Below are positions 11,632 through 38,310 of a stretch of 64,000 nt of DNA, piece after piece (within the stretch, counting starts at the first letter, position 1; every line of letters begins with the position of its first letter). Made by a program: the position numbers and the translations under genes. The DNA lies in the NCBI RefSeq assembly GCF_049243985.1, contig NC_135369.1, forward strand, positions 22,366,765-22,430,764, in the 5' to 3' direction. Under the pieces are notes generated by a model. It was not told the origin of the DNA and did no database searches. It saw only the letters and a program-made list of their open reading frames with translations. This DNA comes from Paroedura picta (lineage: Eukaryota > Chordata > Lepidosauria > Squamata > Gekkonidae).

Positions 11632-11920
11632 GGGAAAGGGAAAGGTATCCCCTGTGCAAGCACCGGGTCATGTCTGACCCTTGGGGTGACGCCCTCTAGC
11701 GTTTTCATGGCAGACTCAATACGGGGTGGTTTGCCAGTGCCTTCCCCAGTCATTACCGTTTACCCCCCAGCAAGCTGGGTCCTCATTTCACCGACCTCGG
11801 AAGGATGGAAGGCTGAGTCAACCTTGAGCCGGCTGCTGGGATCGAACTCCCAGCCGCATGGGCAGAGCTTCAGACAGCATGTCTGCTGCCTTACCACTCT
11901 GCGCCACAAGAGGCTTAAAG
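11632..11920 (-). mobile_element. tRNA-derived SINE, copy 1
   Basis: On the minus strand: box A-like TGGCGCAGAGTGGTAAGGC and box B-like GGGAGTTCGATCCC, then a body ending in AGGGGATACCTTTCCC. The tail GTCATGTCTGACCC resembles an RTE 3' end. Other copies at 52729 and 54868. Confidence 0.85.
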
Positions 11921-12009
11921 GTGATTACCAAAACCTTAAATATTGTCTCCTATGGGGAGGCAGTACACCTAGATGCTGGATAGTGGTCACAGGTCACAAC
12001 TGCCCCGAT

Positions 12010-12165
12010 AGAGCTTTAAAGATAAGAGACGTCCAGAGGTGGTTTGCCATAGCCTGTGTCTGTGTAACGATGCTGCCATTCCTTGGAGGTCTCCCATCCA
12101 ACTACTAGTCAGGGCTGAGCCTGCTTAGCAGCCAAGATCTGAGACTTTCCTAGCAAGATGCTGTT
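12010..12165 (-). mobile_element. 5S-rRNA-derived SINE
   Basis: GGTCTCCCATCCAACTACTA and GCTTAGCAGCCAAGATCTGA are antisense 5S rRNA. Confidence 0.75.
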
Positions 12166-12927
12166 TGGCACATCTTTTTTCACAGCTGGTGTCATACTTA
12201 TGTGATTTAAATGTGTTTTCCCATGAGTCCCCTGGGCAATCAGTTCTACAAATCTCCCCCAAGCAGTGGCCAACTGGAGAGGAAGCTCCCTGCAGGTTTA
12301 TGAATGCTGTGGTCCTAAGCTGAGCTACAGCCTCTTAAATCCACAGGAGTCCATGTCCTTGGAAGGGGGCAACTCTGCTTAGGATTCCACTGGAAGTGAT
12401 GGGAGACCTAATTGACCGCACTCAGCTGCCAGCCAGCTTAACCCAATTAGCACCAAATTGTGCCCTGCAATGGAAAAGTAACTTGGTTATCCTAATTGCC
12501 TGTATTTTCCATTTCTCTTTTAATTATTTGATGTTGGGGTTTAATTTCCTCTTTTCCTTTCCCTGACGGACATGGAAAATTATGCCCTTATCTTTGCAAT
12601 CTTCAGGGATTGCCCTTCGCAGTTCCGTTCTCTCTGTGTGTGTGGCTTTCCTCTTCTGCACAAACAGCAGCCAGCCAGCTTCCCTCCACCGTCTCCTAAA
12701 AAAACAAAACAGTTTATAACCAGATGTTCAGATTTCCCCCACCCCTTTCAGAAAAACCTGTTGATCAAGTCCACTGAATTAGAGCCAAACTAGATGTCCG
12801 TTAGTCACATCAGTCTGTCTGCATCTCAGTCCAGAAACTAATCCCCCACGTGCCCCAGGGGCATGCCTGAGCAACACCCCCAACAGAACAAATAAACACC
12901 CCGAGTTTGAGTCCCTCCTAGGGCTGT

Positions 12928-13095
12928 CAACCTTCAGGCGGCCCCTGGAGATCTCCCACTAGTTCAGCTGCTCTCCAGATGACCAAGATCAGTTCCACCA
13001 GAGGAAATGGGAGCTTCAGAAGTGCACTCATCTAAGGTCCCTTCCCTCCCTTCCACAGACCCTGCCCTCCCCACGTGGCAGACCCTTGCTACAGG
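12928..13095. mobile_element. Interspersed repeat, GGAGATC family
   Basis: GGGCTGTCAACCTTCAGG start, GGAAATGGGAGCTTC core and CCCTGCCCTCCCC; diverged. Confidence 0.45.
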
Positions 13096-13640
13096 CCTAA
13101 AGCTGTTGCTTTTCCATGCAGGGTTATAAAAGCCCAGAATACACTTGTTCCTTATGTTTATGATACCTTAGAAAAGTGGATGCATCCAACAGTTGGTTAA
13201 CAACACATATCAGCAGCCATAGTGTATGGAATTGCAGGCTGCATGCCACAAAACGTCTTAGCTTTCATGCGCGTGCATAGATGTGCATGCACACTACGAA
13301 GGAAAGCCATTCCCTGGTGAGATGTAATTGATAGACTTAAGGGAGCCAGCTGAACTCTGAAGGACAACTTTAGCAACACCCAAGTGATGGGTTTAAGATT
13401 TGCAGGGCCTGCAGCACCAGAGCCAGTTTAAGGATTTGTGGGGCACTGTTTTTGTTTATAGGGTCCACAAGCCACATAGGTACGAAGACCCCCTAACAAT
13501 CACAGTGTGATAACCCCCTAACCGTACAGGACCTTGGGCCCCCTGGAACTGTGGGGCCCATAGCTACAGGTGCTTCTAGGGCAAACTGCTTCTGTAACCC
13601 CCTTCTAAAAACATTTCAACAAATCTCCCCACAAATGCAA

Positions 13641-13742
13641 GATGGATGGATGGATGGATGGATGGATGGATGGATGGATGGATGGATGGATGGGCGGGCG
13701 GGCAGGCAGACAGACAGAGAGAGAAAGACACAGACAGACAGA
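13641..13742. repeat. (GGAT)n then (GGCA/GACA)n microsatellite
   Basis: About 13 GGAT units pass into GGGC, GGCA and GACA units. Confidence 0.95.
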
Positions 13743-14031
13743 TAAGTATTTGCCGGGAACAGAGATTTTAGAACTGGGCCTATCCTGAGAAAATATAGAT
13801 AAGTGGTGCACAAGGCTTATCTGGCCAAACGCAGTGTGTATCCAGATGTCGTATTAAGATGGCATTATGAGCATGTAGTTCAGGAGCCTGAATCATTAAC
13901 TTTGGTCACCTTCGGTATATAAATGCAGACGAATGGCCCAAGGCCCAAGGTCACCCAGCTAGCATGCTAAGGAGGAACAGGGATTCAACCCAACTCAACA
14001 GATTAGAGGTCGCTGCTCTTAACAACTACAC

Positions 14032-14167
14032 CAGGAGTAGTCAACCTGCGGTCCTCCAGATGTCCATGGACTACAATTCCCGTGAGCCCCTGCCAGCAAC
14101 CGCTGGCAGGGGCTCATGGGAATTGTAGTCCATGGACATCTGGAGGACCGCAGGTTGACTACCCCTG
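14032..14167. mobile_element. Fold-back hAT-type MITE (136 bp)
   Basis: Near-perfect palindrome, arms starting CAGGAGTAGTCAACCTGCGG and ending GACTACCCCTG. Flanking 8-mers AACTACAC and CACTACAC agree at 7 of 8. Confidence 0.93.
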
Positions 14168-15387
14168 CACTACACCACACTGGCTCCCTTTGCACCACGT
14201 ATCAGCTGCCCAGTGGGAAAGAAAGGGTTGGGAAGCAACATGGAGCCCACTGTGGTTAACCATGAGCCAGCGCTTGGGTGCTGATGCGATACAGCAAAGT
14301 GGGGGGCGAGGGGCAGTCAGAGCCTCAGGGGCAGAACGTGCAGAGCCCGTGTCCCACCCACTCCCACGCTGCTGGCTGCTACTTCCCCCGCAGGGGTGAC
14401 TTTCCTCATCGATCTGTGGAATGCTGTCCTTCTGCCTGAGAAAGGAAGGGGAAGGAGGCTGAAGCAAAGTCCACATCGGACCCTGGCACCAATTCAGGCT
14501 CTTGCACAATGTTAGCTTCATCGTGTCGGTTTTATGCAGCATTTGAATGCATCCCGACGGAGATTTTTTTTTTTTAAAGATGAAACCGCTGAGCTACTCT
14601 GGGAAAGAACAGCTCCGACAGGAAGAGGAATGCGGTACAGAGGGCAAACACGATGCTGCCGAAGTTTATTGGTGGTTCATCCCTTGGTTGGAATGCAAAT
14701 CTGCCCAGTTGAAATAACAAATCAAGCACCGTTTCCCCAAGAACATCTCCGGCTCTGGATGGAAGGGACCCTTCTCAAGTGACAAAGTCTTGGGGTCAGC
14801 CCCGTGGATGTTCAGGGAGATGGGTGCTGCTCAGAACTGAATTCCCAGGCACCCAGATCCCGGACTCACATCCCTGCCTGGGGAGAGGAACACGCCATTC
14901 TTCGTCCCTGAAACCAGGGAGCCTTGGGGAGCCTTTCGTATAATGATGGCTGCGTATACTTTCCCCTTCTCCCCCCATAACAAGATCCCTATCCTGAACA
15001 TTGCCTGAACACTGCCAAACAGCACATCTGACTTAAAGCCAGCTTGGTGTAGTGGCCAGGAGGGTGGACTTCTAATCTTGCTCCCCTTCCTCCTCTGTTC
15101 CATTTCCACAATACTCCTCTCTGTAGACATGGGTGTAATTTTATATTTGCACACACCCACGGATAGGTCTAATGAAGTGGGCTGTGTTTCACAAAAGCCA
15201 GCTATCACAATAAACCTTCAGCAAATAAATCAGTACGAAATCTCATTTCGTACCTTGAACCTTTCCCTAGAACAAAAGCAGAGGCGAGATGGTTTATGGA
15301 GTGGTGCTGGATGAAAAGTACTGGGATCACTGGGACGGATTTTGCTGTCTTTTTCTTTAAAAGGGGTGGGGATGGGGAGGAAGTAGA
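14168..15387. other. Downstream of kinase, possible 3' UTR
   Basis: No gene. On the minus strand AATAAA at 14664-14669 could end the kinase transcript; nothing else supports this. Confidence 0.3.
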
Positions 15388-15630
15388 ATCATAGAATCAT
15401 AGAGTTGGAAGGGGCCATACAGGCCATCTAGTCCAACCCCCTGCTCAACGCAGGATCAGCCCTAAGCATCCTAAAGCATCTAAGAAAAGTGTGTATCCAA
15501 CCTTTGCTTGAAGACTTCCAGTGAGGGGGAGATCACCACCTCCTTAGGCAGCCTATTCCACAGCTGAACTACTCTGACTGTGTCTAAAATACTTTAGACG
15601 CAGAGTGGTTCAGCAGTGGAATAGGCTATA
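15388..15630 (-). mobile_element. CR1-type LINE 3' fragment
   Basis: ATAGAGTTGGAAGGGGCCAT, CTAGTCCAACCCCCTGCTCA and CCTATTCCACAGCTGAACTA are standard CR1 antisense 3' sequence. Confidence 0.9.
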
Positions 15631-15924
15631 CTGTGTCTACAATTCCATGCAATATTCCAGGGTAGGCTAGGCAAGCCACTCCAGGTATGCATCGTGGTGC
15701 ATGCTCTGACAGTTGCAACACTGCAAGGAATTCAGCGTCATTTGGATTGCAGAACGCAGTAAGAAGACCTGGGATACAGGTGGCAGGGACGGAAGGCCAT
15801 CCTCTCCTGGGGAAAAAAACAACCCTGCTGGGATGCGCCAGAGAAAGTGAAGAGACAGTTCGCTTTAAGAGAGATTTATCAGGGAGTGGGCATATCCATT
15901 TGCAGCTGCATCTTGAGGCAAATA

Positions 15925-32728
<16,804 letters not shown>

Positions 32729-32797
32729 CTGGAAACAGAGACAAGATTCACCGTTAAGCTTTCCCCCAAACATTTGAGGGGGAAGAACTTTATAGGC

Positions 32798-32933
32798 CAG
32801 GGGTAGTCAAACTGCGGCCCTCCAGATGTCCATGGACTACAATTCCCAGGAGCTCCTGCCAGCATTCACTGGCAGAGGCTCCTGGGAATTGTAGTCCATG
32901 GACATCTGGAGGGCCGCAGTTTGACTACCCCTG
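32798..32933. mobile_element. Fold-back hAT-type MITE (136 bp) just upstream of the first kinase exon
   Basis: Perfect or near-perfect palindrome with exact 8-bp target duplication TTATAGGC. It lies 69 bp beyond the acceptor at 32728 and 24 bp beyond the alternative ATG at 32773. Confidence 0.95.
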
Positions 32934-32959
32934 TTATAGGCCATAAATGTAAGCGTAGT

Positions 32960-33145
32960 AGGGCTGCTGATCTCCAAGTGGTGGATGGAGATCTCTTGAG
33001 ATTACAACTGATCACCAGATGACGGAAATCAATTCACCAGGAGAAAACTGAAACTTTGGAAAGTAGACTGAAGTCCCTCCCCTCTTCAAGCCATGTCCTC
33101 GTTAGGCTCCACCCCCCAAATCTCCAGGTATTTCTCAGCCCTGTC
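32960..33145. mobile_element. Interspersed repeat, GGAGATC family
   Basis: GGGCTGCTGATCTCCAAGTG start and CCCCCCAAATCTCCAGGTAT end. Confidence 0.55.
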
Positions 33146-33310
33146 CAGGGTAAGCAACCTAAGACAGGAAATAGAATTTTGGGCTTCGGCAAGACTGGCT
33201 TCAAGTTCCATATTATGGGAGGAGCAAATGGACAGTGAGGCCGAGGAGTTTGTAGACGAGGTTGCTTCCCGGTTTTCCAAACCTTACGGATCTGACTTGA
33301 AAGTTCCCTG

Positions 33311-33432
33311 GCCTATTCCGCACACGTTAGATAACACACATTAGCAGTGGATTGTCCTGTTCCACACTGGAAAATCCAGCTGCAAAAGCACATTGAAAGT
33401 ACATTTTCCCATGTGTGCGGAATGGGCCCCTG
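33311..33432. mobile_element. Small MITE with CCGCACAC ends
   Basis: Ends GGCCTATTCCGCACACG and GTGTGCGGAATGGGCC are inverted repeats enclosing about 90 bp. Related in its terminus to the element at 17249. Confidence 0.7.
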
Positions 33433-33764
33433 TCTCTATTTTGTTCCCCCTGATGTGCGTCTTTGCTTTTCTGCCATTTTCTGTTTCCGCAAGTCAGTTG
33501 TTTCCCTGTTAAAACAGATGAGTTTTCAGGGGAGGGGATGTGCTATTTTAGTATGTGAAAGTCATATAAATAGTGCAAGGATGACTCAAAGGCACTGGCA
33601 ACGGTTGGGCGAAATGGTAACACGTGAAATGTATGTATTAATTACATTTTTATACCGCCCTTCCCTTGTGAGCAGCACACAAACCCAAAAATAAACAGAA
33701 CAGTGCATTTATATCTCCTTATCTATACAGCAGATTTCCTGGCATTCCTGTGCTCTTGATTGGA

Positions 33765-33940
33765 TTGCCAACCTCCAGGTGAAGCCTGCAGATTTCCTAG
33801 ACTGGCTGCTTTGGAGGGGGGACTCAAGCATTATGGCCTGCGGAGGTCCTTTCTCCAAGCCCCACTCTTCTAGGCTCTGTCCCAAATTTCCAGGAATTTT
33901 CCAAGCAGGTCCAGGCCCCACCTGTAGGTTGGCAACTCTA
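33765..33940. mobile_element. Interspersed repeat, GGAGATC family
   Basis: GATTGCCAACCTCCAGGTGA to CCTGTAGGTTGGCAACTCTA, with inverted ends GCCAACCT / AGGTTGGC. Confidence 0.6.
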
Positions 33941-34278
33941 GCTCATGTGTGTGTGTGTGTTGAGCAATTATTGAACTCTTGTTTTCCCACCAAAAATCAT
34001 CACCGCCAAGGTAGTTTATCTGGGGGAGGAGAGTGTCCACAAAGGAGAGAACAGCACAGGTGGCAATTTTCAGCCAGCAAACAGCAGGCTGAGGGCAAAG
34101 AGTGACCCAGCCATTCCCTGCCCTTTCCCTGTAGTTGCCATTCTCAGGTGTGGTGATAGAAGGAGGCTGTTTTTCACTCAGGTCTCCACCAGTTATGTAG
34201 GAAACAGGGAGGTGGTCTGATGTGAAGAACAGAAGGAACATGCAAATGGGGGGTGCTAACCTCTCCCTTGCCCTAGAG

Positions 34279-34362
34279 CAGGGGTAGTCAACCTGTGGTC
34301 CTCCAGATGTTCAACCTGTGGTCCTCCAGATGTTCTGGAGGGCCGCAGTTTGACTACCCCTG
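34279..34362. mobile_element. Fold-back hAT-type MITE, deleted (84 bp)
   Basis: CAGGGGTAGTCAACCTGTGG, a short repeat of CAACCTGTGGTCCTCCAGAT, then the right end TTTGACTACCCCTG. The loop and most of the arms are lost. Confidence 0.88.
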
Positions 34363-34433
34363 CTCTAAGGCTAACAAATCCAAGTTGGGAAATTCTTGGA
34401 GACTGGGGGACTTTAGTGGGATACTTTGCAACA

Positions 34434-34842
34434 AAAGAAGAAGAGTTGGTTTTTATACCTCACTTTTCCCTGCCCAAAGGAGTCTCAAAGCGTTTTACAA
34501 TTGCCTTCCCTTTCTCTCCCCACAGCGGGCCACCCTGTGAGGTAGGTGAGGCCGAGAGAGCTCTGACAGGAATGCTCTGTGAGAACAGTTCTAACAGGGC
34601 TGTGACTGGCCCAAGGTCACCCAGGTGGCTGCACGTGGAGGAACAGGGAATCGAACACCGCTCACCAGATTAGAAGTCACTCCTCTGCTATATCATGCTG
34701 GCTAGAGCAGGGGTAGCCAAACTGTAACTCTCCAGATGACCGTGGACTACAATTCACATAAGCCCCTGCAGAACCCGCTGCTCTTTGCTACACCATGCTG
34801 TAGTTCGTGGTCATCTGGAGAGCTACAGATTGGCCACTCCTG
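34434..34842 (-). mobile_element. Sauria SINE followed by a fold-back MITE variant
   Basis: SINE 34434-34705 (CAAAGGAGTCTCAAAGCGTT). MITE 34708-34842 begins CAGGGGTAGCCAAACTGTAA and ends TGGCCACTCCTG with diverged arms. Confidence 0.8.
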
Positions 34843-35508
34843 ACGTAGAGTCTACTCTCCAAAGTGGCCATTTTCACCAGTGGACCTGACCTCTGAAGTC
34901 TGGGGATCATTTATGATTCCAGAAGTCCAGGCCCCACCAGGGGAATGGCACCCTAGAGTCATCCCTCTTTCGAGGGCTAGTGAACCAGATGGGGCCCTTT
35001 TGCTACTCTCAGTGGCAATTTGCAGGAGCATCTGCCCACCAGCCAGTTCTGCAGTCCGGTGGGCCAGCATTCCTGAAGAAGTTTCCAGAAGCTTGAGGGC
35101 TGAAAGGAAAGGTCCTATAGGCTGAATAACCACTGCCTGGGCCATAATTAGCCATCTCTGGGCTAACAAATACCTCTGTTGTACTGGCGCCTCCTGGTGG
35201 CAGCTCTTAGAGGGTCCATGTGCTCAATAGCCCTGCAAATTATAAACTTAATAATAATGGTTTCAAACAGATTCGGTTGCAACTAATGCATCCTAATAAT
35301 TGTGGACATTGATTTTGGGATATGTTTTTTGTTTAAGAGCCCAACTTTGGCTGAAAGTAGAGATCTGAAGCCCTGGGGAAAAACTGGGGGGAAATTTCTT
35401 TCCCCCGCCCCCCATTTTTCCAGTGGAAAAATTGTAAATTTGGGGGAGAAATTTAAAAATTTCCTATGAAATATTTTCTCTTTTCCAATGAGTTTAATGC
35501 TTTCAGAG

Positions 35509-35885
35509 ACAGGGTTGTACTTACCTGTAACTGGTGTTCATCAAGTGTTCTTCTGTGCAGGCACACATGAGACCATGTTTGCTGCAGAGATCTCTTTTAA
35601 AGCTCTCTAAAAGATTTGGAGTGCTCAGATCCCTCTCCTCCTCATGCTTGTTCCTTCCCACCCGGCCAGCTTGTGACCAGCGAAGAAAGAACTAAGTGCT
35701 CAGGTCAGTTGGGCAGGAAGGAGCCGACCCATAAGGGGGGGGGGAGAGTTGGGGAACTCAGAATTTTCTAGAGAGCTTTAAAAGAGATCTCCCTGGCTGG
35801 CTTGCACAAGCATAGTCCCATGACACCAGAAGCCATGAAGATGAATATACAGTTCTGTACCTAGAAGGGTACCTAATCTTCATGA
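35509..35885. mobile_element. Long inverted-repeat element, second fold-back family
   Basis: Arm 35587-35610 (AGAGATCTCTTTTAAAGC) is mirrored at 35771-35795 (GCTTTAAAAGAGATCTC). The outer part of the left arm (GTACTTACCTGTAACTGGTG) pairs imperfectly with the right arm up to about 35880. Class unknown. Confidence 0.6.
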
Positions 35886-36167
35886 AGGGAGCTTCTCAAT
35901 AGCTGCATTCCTTCTGTTCTCCTTTTGTCCTGAGGTGTTTGACCTAGGGTTTACCTGTTTATTTATTGTACTACCTTGCATGAGGGACAAAAAAGTTCAG
36001 GAGGAAGATGCATCAAAGCGTCATAGGAAAACTCAATGTTTCGTTGATAACCTCGCTCTCTCTGCTGACCATACAGCAAAAATCAAGGCGCATGTGCTAA
36101 GACAGCATAGGAGGCACCAGCTTGCTGTTTCCTTTCAAGTGTTGCATATACTTTTCATGGATGCTTG

Positions 36168-36243
36168 AGGCTGATCCTACACTGAGCAGGGTATTGGACT
36201 AGATGACCTGTTTGGCCCCTCCAAACTCTACGATTCTATGATT
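36168..36243 (+). mobile_element. CR1-type LINE 3' end
   Basis: GGCTGATCCTACACTGAGCA and CTACGATTCTATGATT. Confidence 0.85.
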
Positions 36244-36914
36244 TATAACTAAGGCATTGATAACTTTTAGATTCCATAAGTGTGTCAAACATTGCAGTTT
36301 TATATGTTGTAAACCATGCATTTTATGTCGTTAAAGCAGCAAAAATAGTTTAGGTGCGATGGGATAGTAAATATTGCACAGCTCTCCATTTCCCCACACA
36401 TTTCTGAGTTTTGACCACATCATGACTCCAAAATGTCCGGCAATTTGACATCTTTAGTTGGGAGCCATCATGGAGAAATGGGCTGAAAAGAAAGCAAACA
36501 TTGCCTCTGAATCATACTTGCACTATACCCGGATTGGCCTGAGGGGACGCATCCTGTCAGGGTTTTCACTCCAGGCATGTTTCCAATGGTTGTGCAGGCA
36601 CTCCATCTGCAATTTTTTAAAAATCTGCTTGAGATGAATGCTCAGTTGGGACTGTCTGGATGGTGGACAATGAAATATTATGACCTCAGAGATATTTGAC
36701 ATCACTCAGTCACATGATACAACTTTTCATTTAAAGAAACATGACGGCAACAAGGAATTCTTTCCCGTTTAACTCTTCTCCTCTACGAAGCACTTCGCTA
36801 TGAAATCCTTGTCACTAGAACCAGTGGAAGGCATCCAGGGGGAAATTCCAGTTTATTTATTTGATGCATTATAATTCCAATGTCCTCCAAGGAGCTCTGT
36901 GTATGGCAGCCATT

Positions 36915-37215
36915 CTCACTTATTTTACTGTTGAGAAACCCCTGAAACATTCTTTTGGCTTTGAGAAACCCCAGAAGTGGCACAATCATGCAGAATATGG
37001 CTGGGAAGCAGAGCTGTGTACACACCCACCTGAGGGCCCTTCCCTTCCGACCCACTTCAGGCCCATCATTGGCCATTTTGGGGACAGGGCGGGTTAATGT
37101 GACCATACATGGTCATATTACCCAATAAATGTTTAACAAATGTTAAAAAGATGTAAAAAATGAATCAAATTCTACCCATTTGCGGAACCCTTCCAGGGTT
37201 TCCCCAAGTCCTGGC
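36915..37215. mobile_element. hAT-like repeat copy
   Basis: GCAGCCATTCTCACTTATTT, TTGAGAAACCCCAGAAGTGG and CATCATTGGCCATTTTGGGG. A shorter copy is at 52538-52725. Ends not resolved. Confidence 0.5.
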
Positions 37216-37345
37216 TGAGATAGCCTGGTGTACTGTACACGTTCCTCTCCCTTCATCTATTTTATCCTCATCATAACCCTCTGAGGTAAACTAGCATTTA
37301 TACAGCCTATCTTTACACACCTCATTTTGCGGTGATCCTCCAGAT

Positions 37346-37731
37346 CAGTGGTCCCCAACCCCCGGTATGGAGACCGGGACCGGTCCGTGGATCAGTCGGC
37401 ACCAGGCCGCGGCTCCTCCTCGTCCTCCTCCCCGGCTGCTGCCTCGGGGGCTGCCCTGCCACTCTGCTGCCAGCTCACCTTTGGTGCTCTCCGGCGGCTG
37501 CCATGGCTGGGGCTCCCCCTCGGCATGGCACTGCGCAGCTGCTGCTGGCAGCGCCCCCAGTGGACAGCGGGAAGTCAGGGGCGCCGGCGGGAAAGCAAGT
37601 GGAACCAGTGAGAAAGCAAGGGGCTCAGGCGGCAGCAACGTCCCTCGCCAAAAGACCACCCCCTCCCCGGGCCTCCATGAAATTGTCAAACATTCACCGG
37701 TCCCCGGTGATAAAAAGGTTGGGGACCACTG
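37346..37731. mobile_element. hAT-type MITE, GC-rich, with exact target duplication
   Basis: Inverted ends CAGTGGTCCCCAACC and GGTTGGGGACCACTG; 8-bp duplication CTCCAGAT on both sides. No transposase. Its GC-rich interior causes spurious long ORFs. Confidence 0.93.
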
Positions 37732-38310
37732 CTCCAGATAACCTACATAAATAGAAGTTCAAACTGCTTCATATGTATGCAAACTTACAATAACCCTGTG
37801 AGGTAGGCAACTGTACTGCAGTTCTGAGTGGGTGGGTGAGGCTTGCCTCAGGCCATACAGTGAGTTGATAGTGGAGGTGAAAATACAAATCCAAACCTCT
37901 CCAAATGGTTCCTGAGCCACATCAGCTTGGTAGATGACTGATTTTACTGGCCAGTTGTGCAGACTTCTCCATTGCATTTTGTTAACAGTCTGTTTGCACC
38001 ATGGATTCCAGTGGGCAACAGTGCCTGCCATTAATCACTAACGTGGACAGTTTTACTTCTCCAATGTTTTTGTGAACTACAACTGAACTCAAAAGGACTG
38101 ATTAGGTGTTTTAGCAAAGAATGATCATATGGCATCATATGGCTTAATTTGGATATTATGACAGTTTACTATTTTGCCAAAATTTGCTTTTGCCTTATAT
38201 CTCTGCAGTTATGATGGCTGTTCATTTAGTCTGAGGAAGAATGCAAGCTCACACCATGAAAACATCTTTGTTGGTCTTAAAGGTGCTATTGGACTCTATT
38301 TTTGATCTGT

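Noticed and set aside
11632-11920. Possible tRNA gene from box A and box B motifs
   Set aside because: The same unit recurs at 54868 with a SINE body and tail; it does not fold as a full tRNA by eye.
13551-13813. ORFs with WMDGWMDG and HPSIHPSI repeats
   Set aside because: Translation of the (GGAT)n microsatellite.
34852-35169. 105-codon minus ORF upstream of the kinase, considered as an N-terminal kinase exon
   Set aside because: No F-BAR similarity, and part of it lies in a GGAGATC-family repeat.
37332-37754. Overlapping ORFs of 114-140 codons on both strands
   Set aside because: They lie in the GC-rich hAT-type MITE, which has few stops; no protein family matched.
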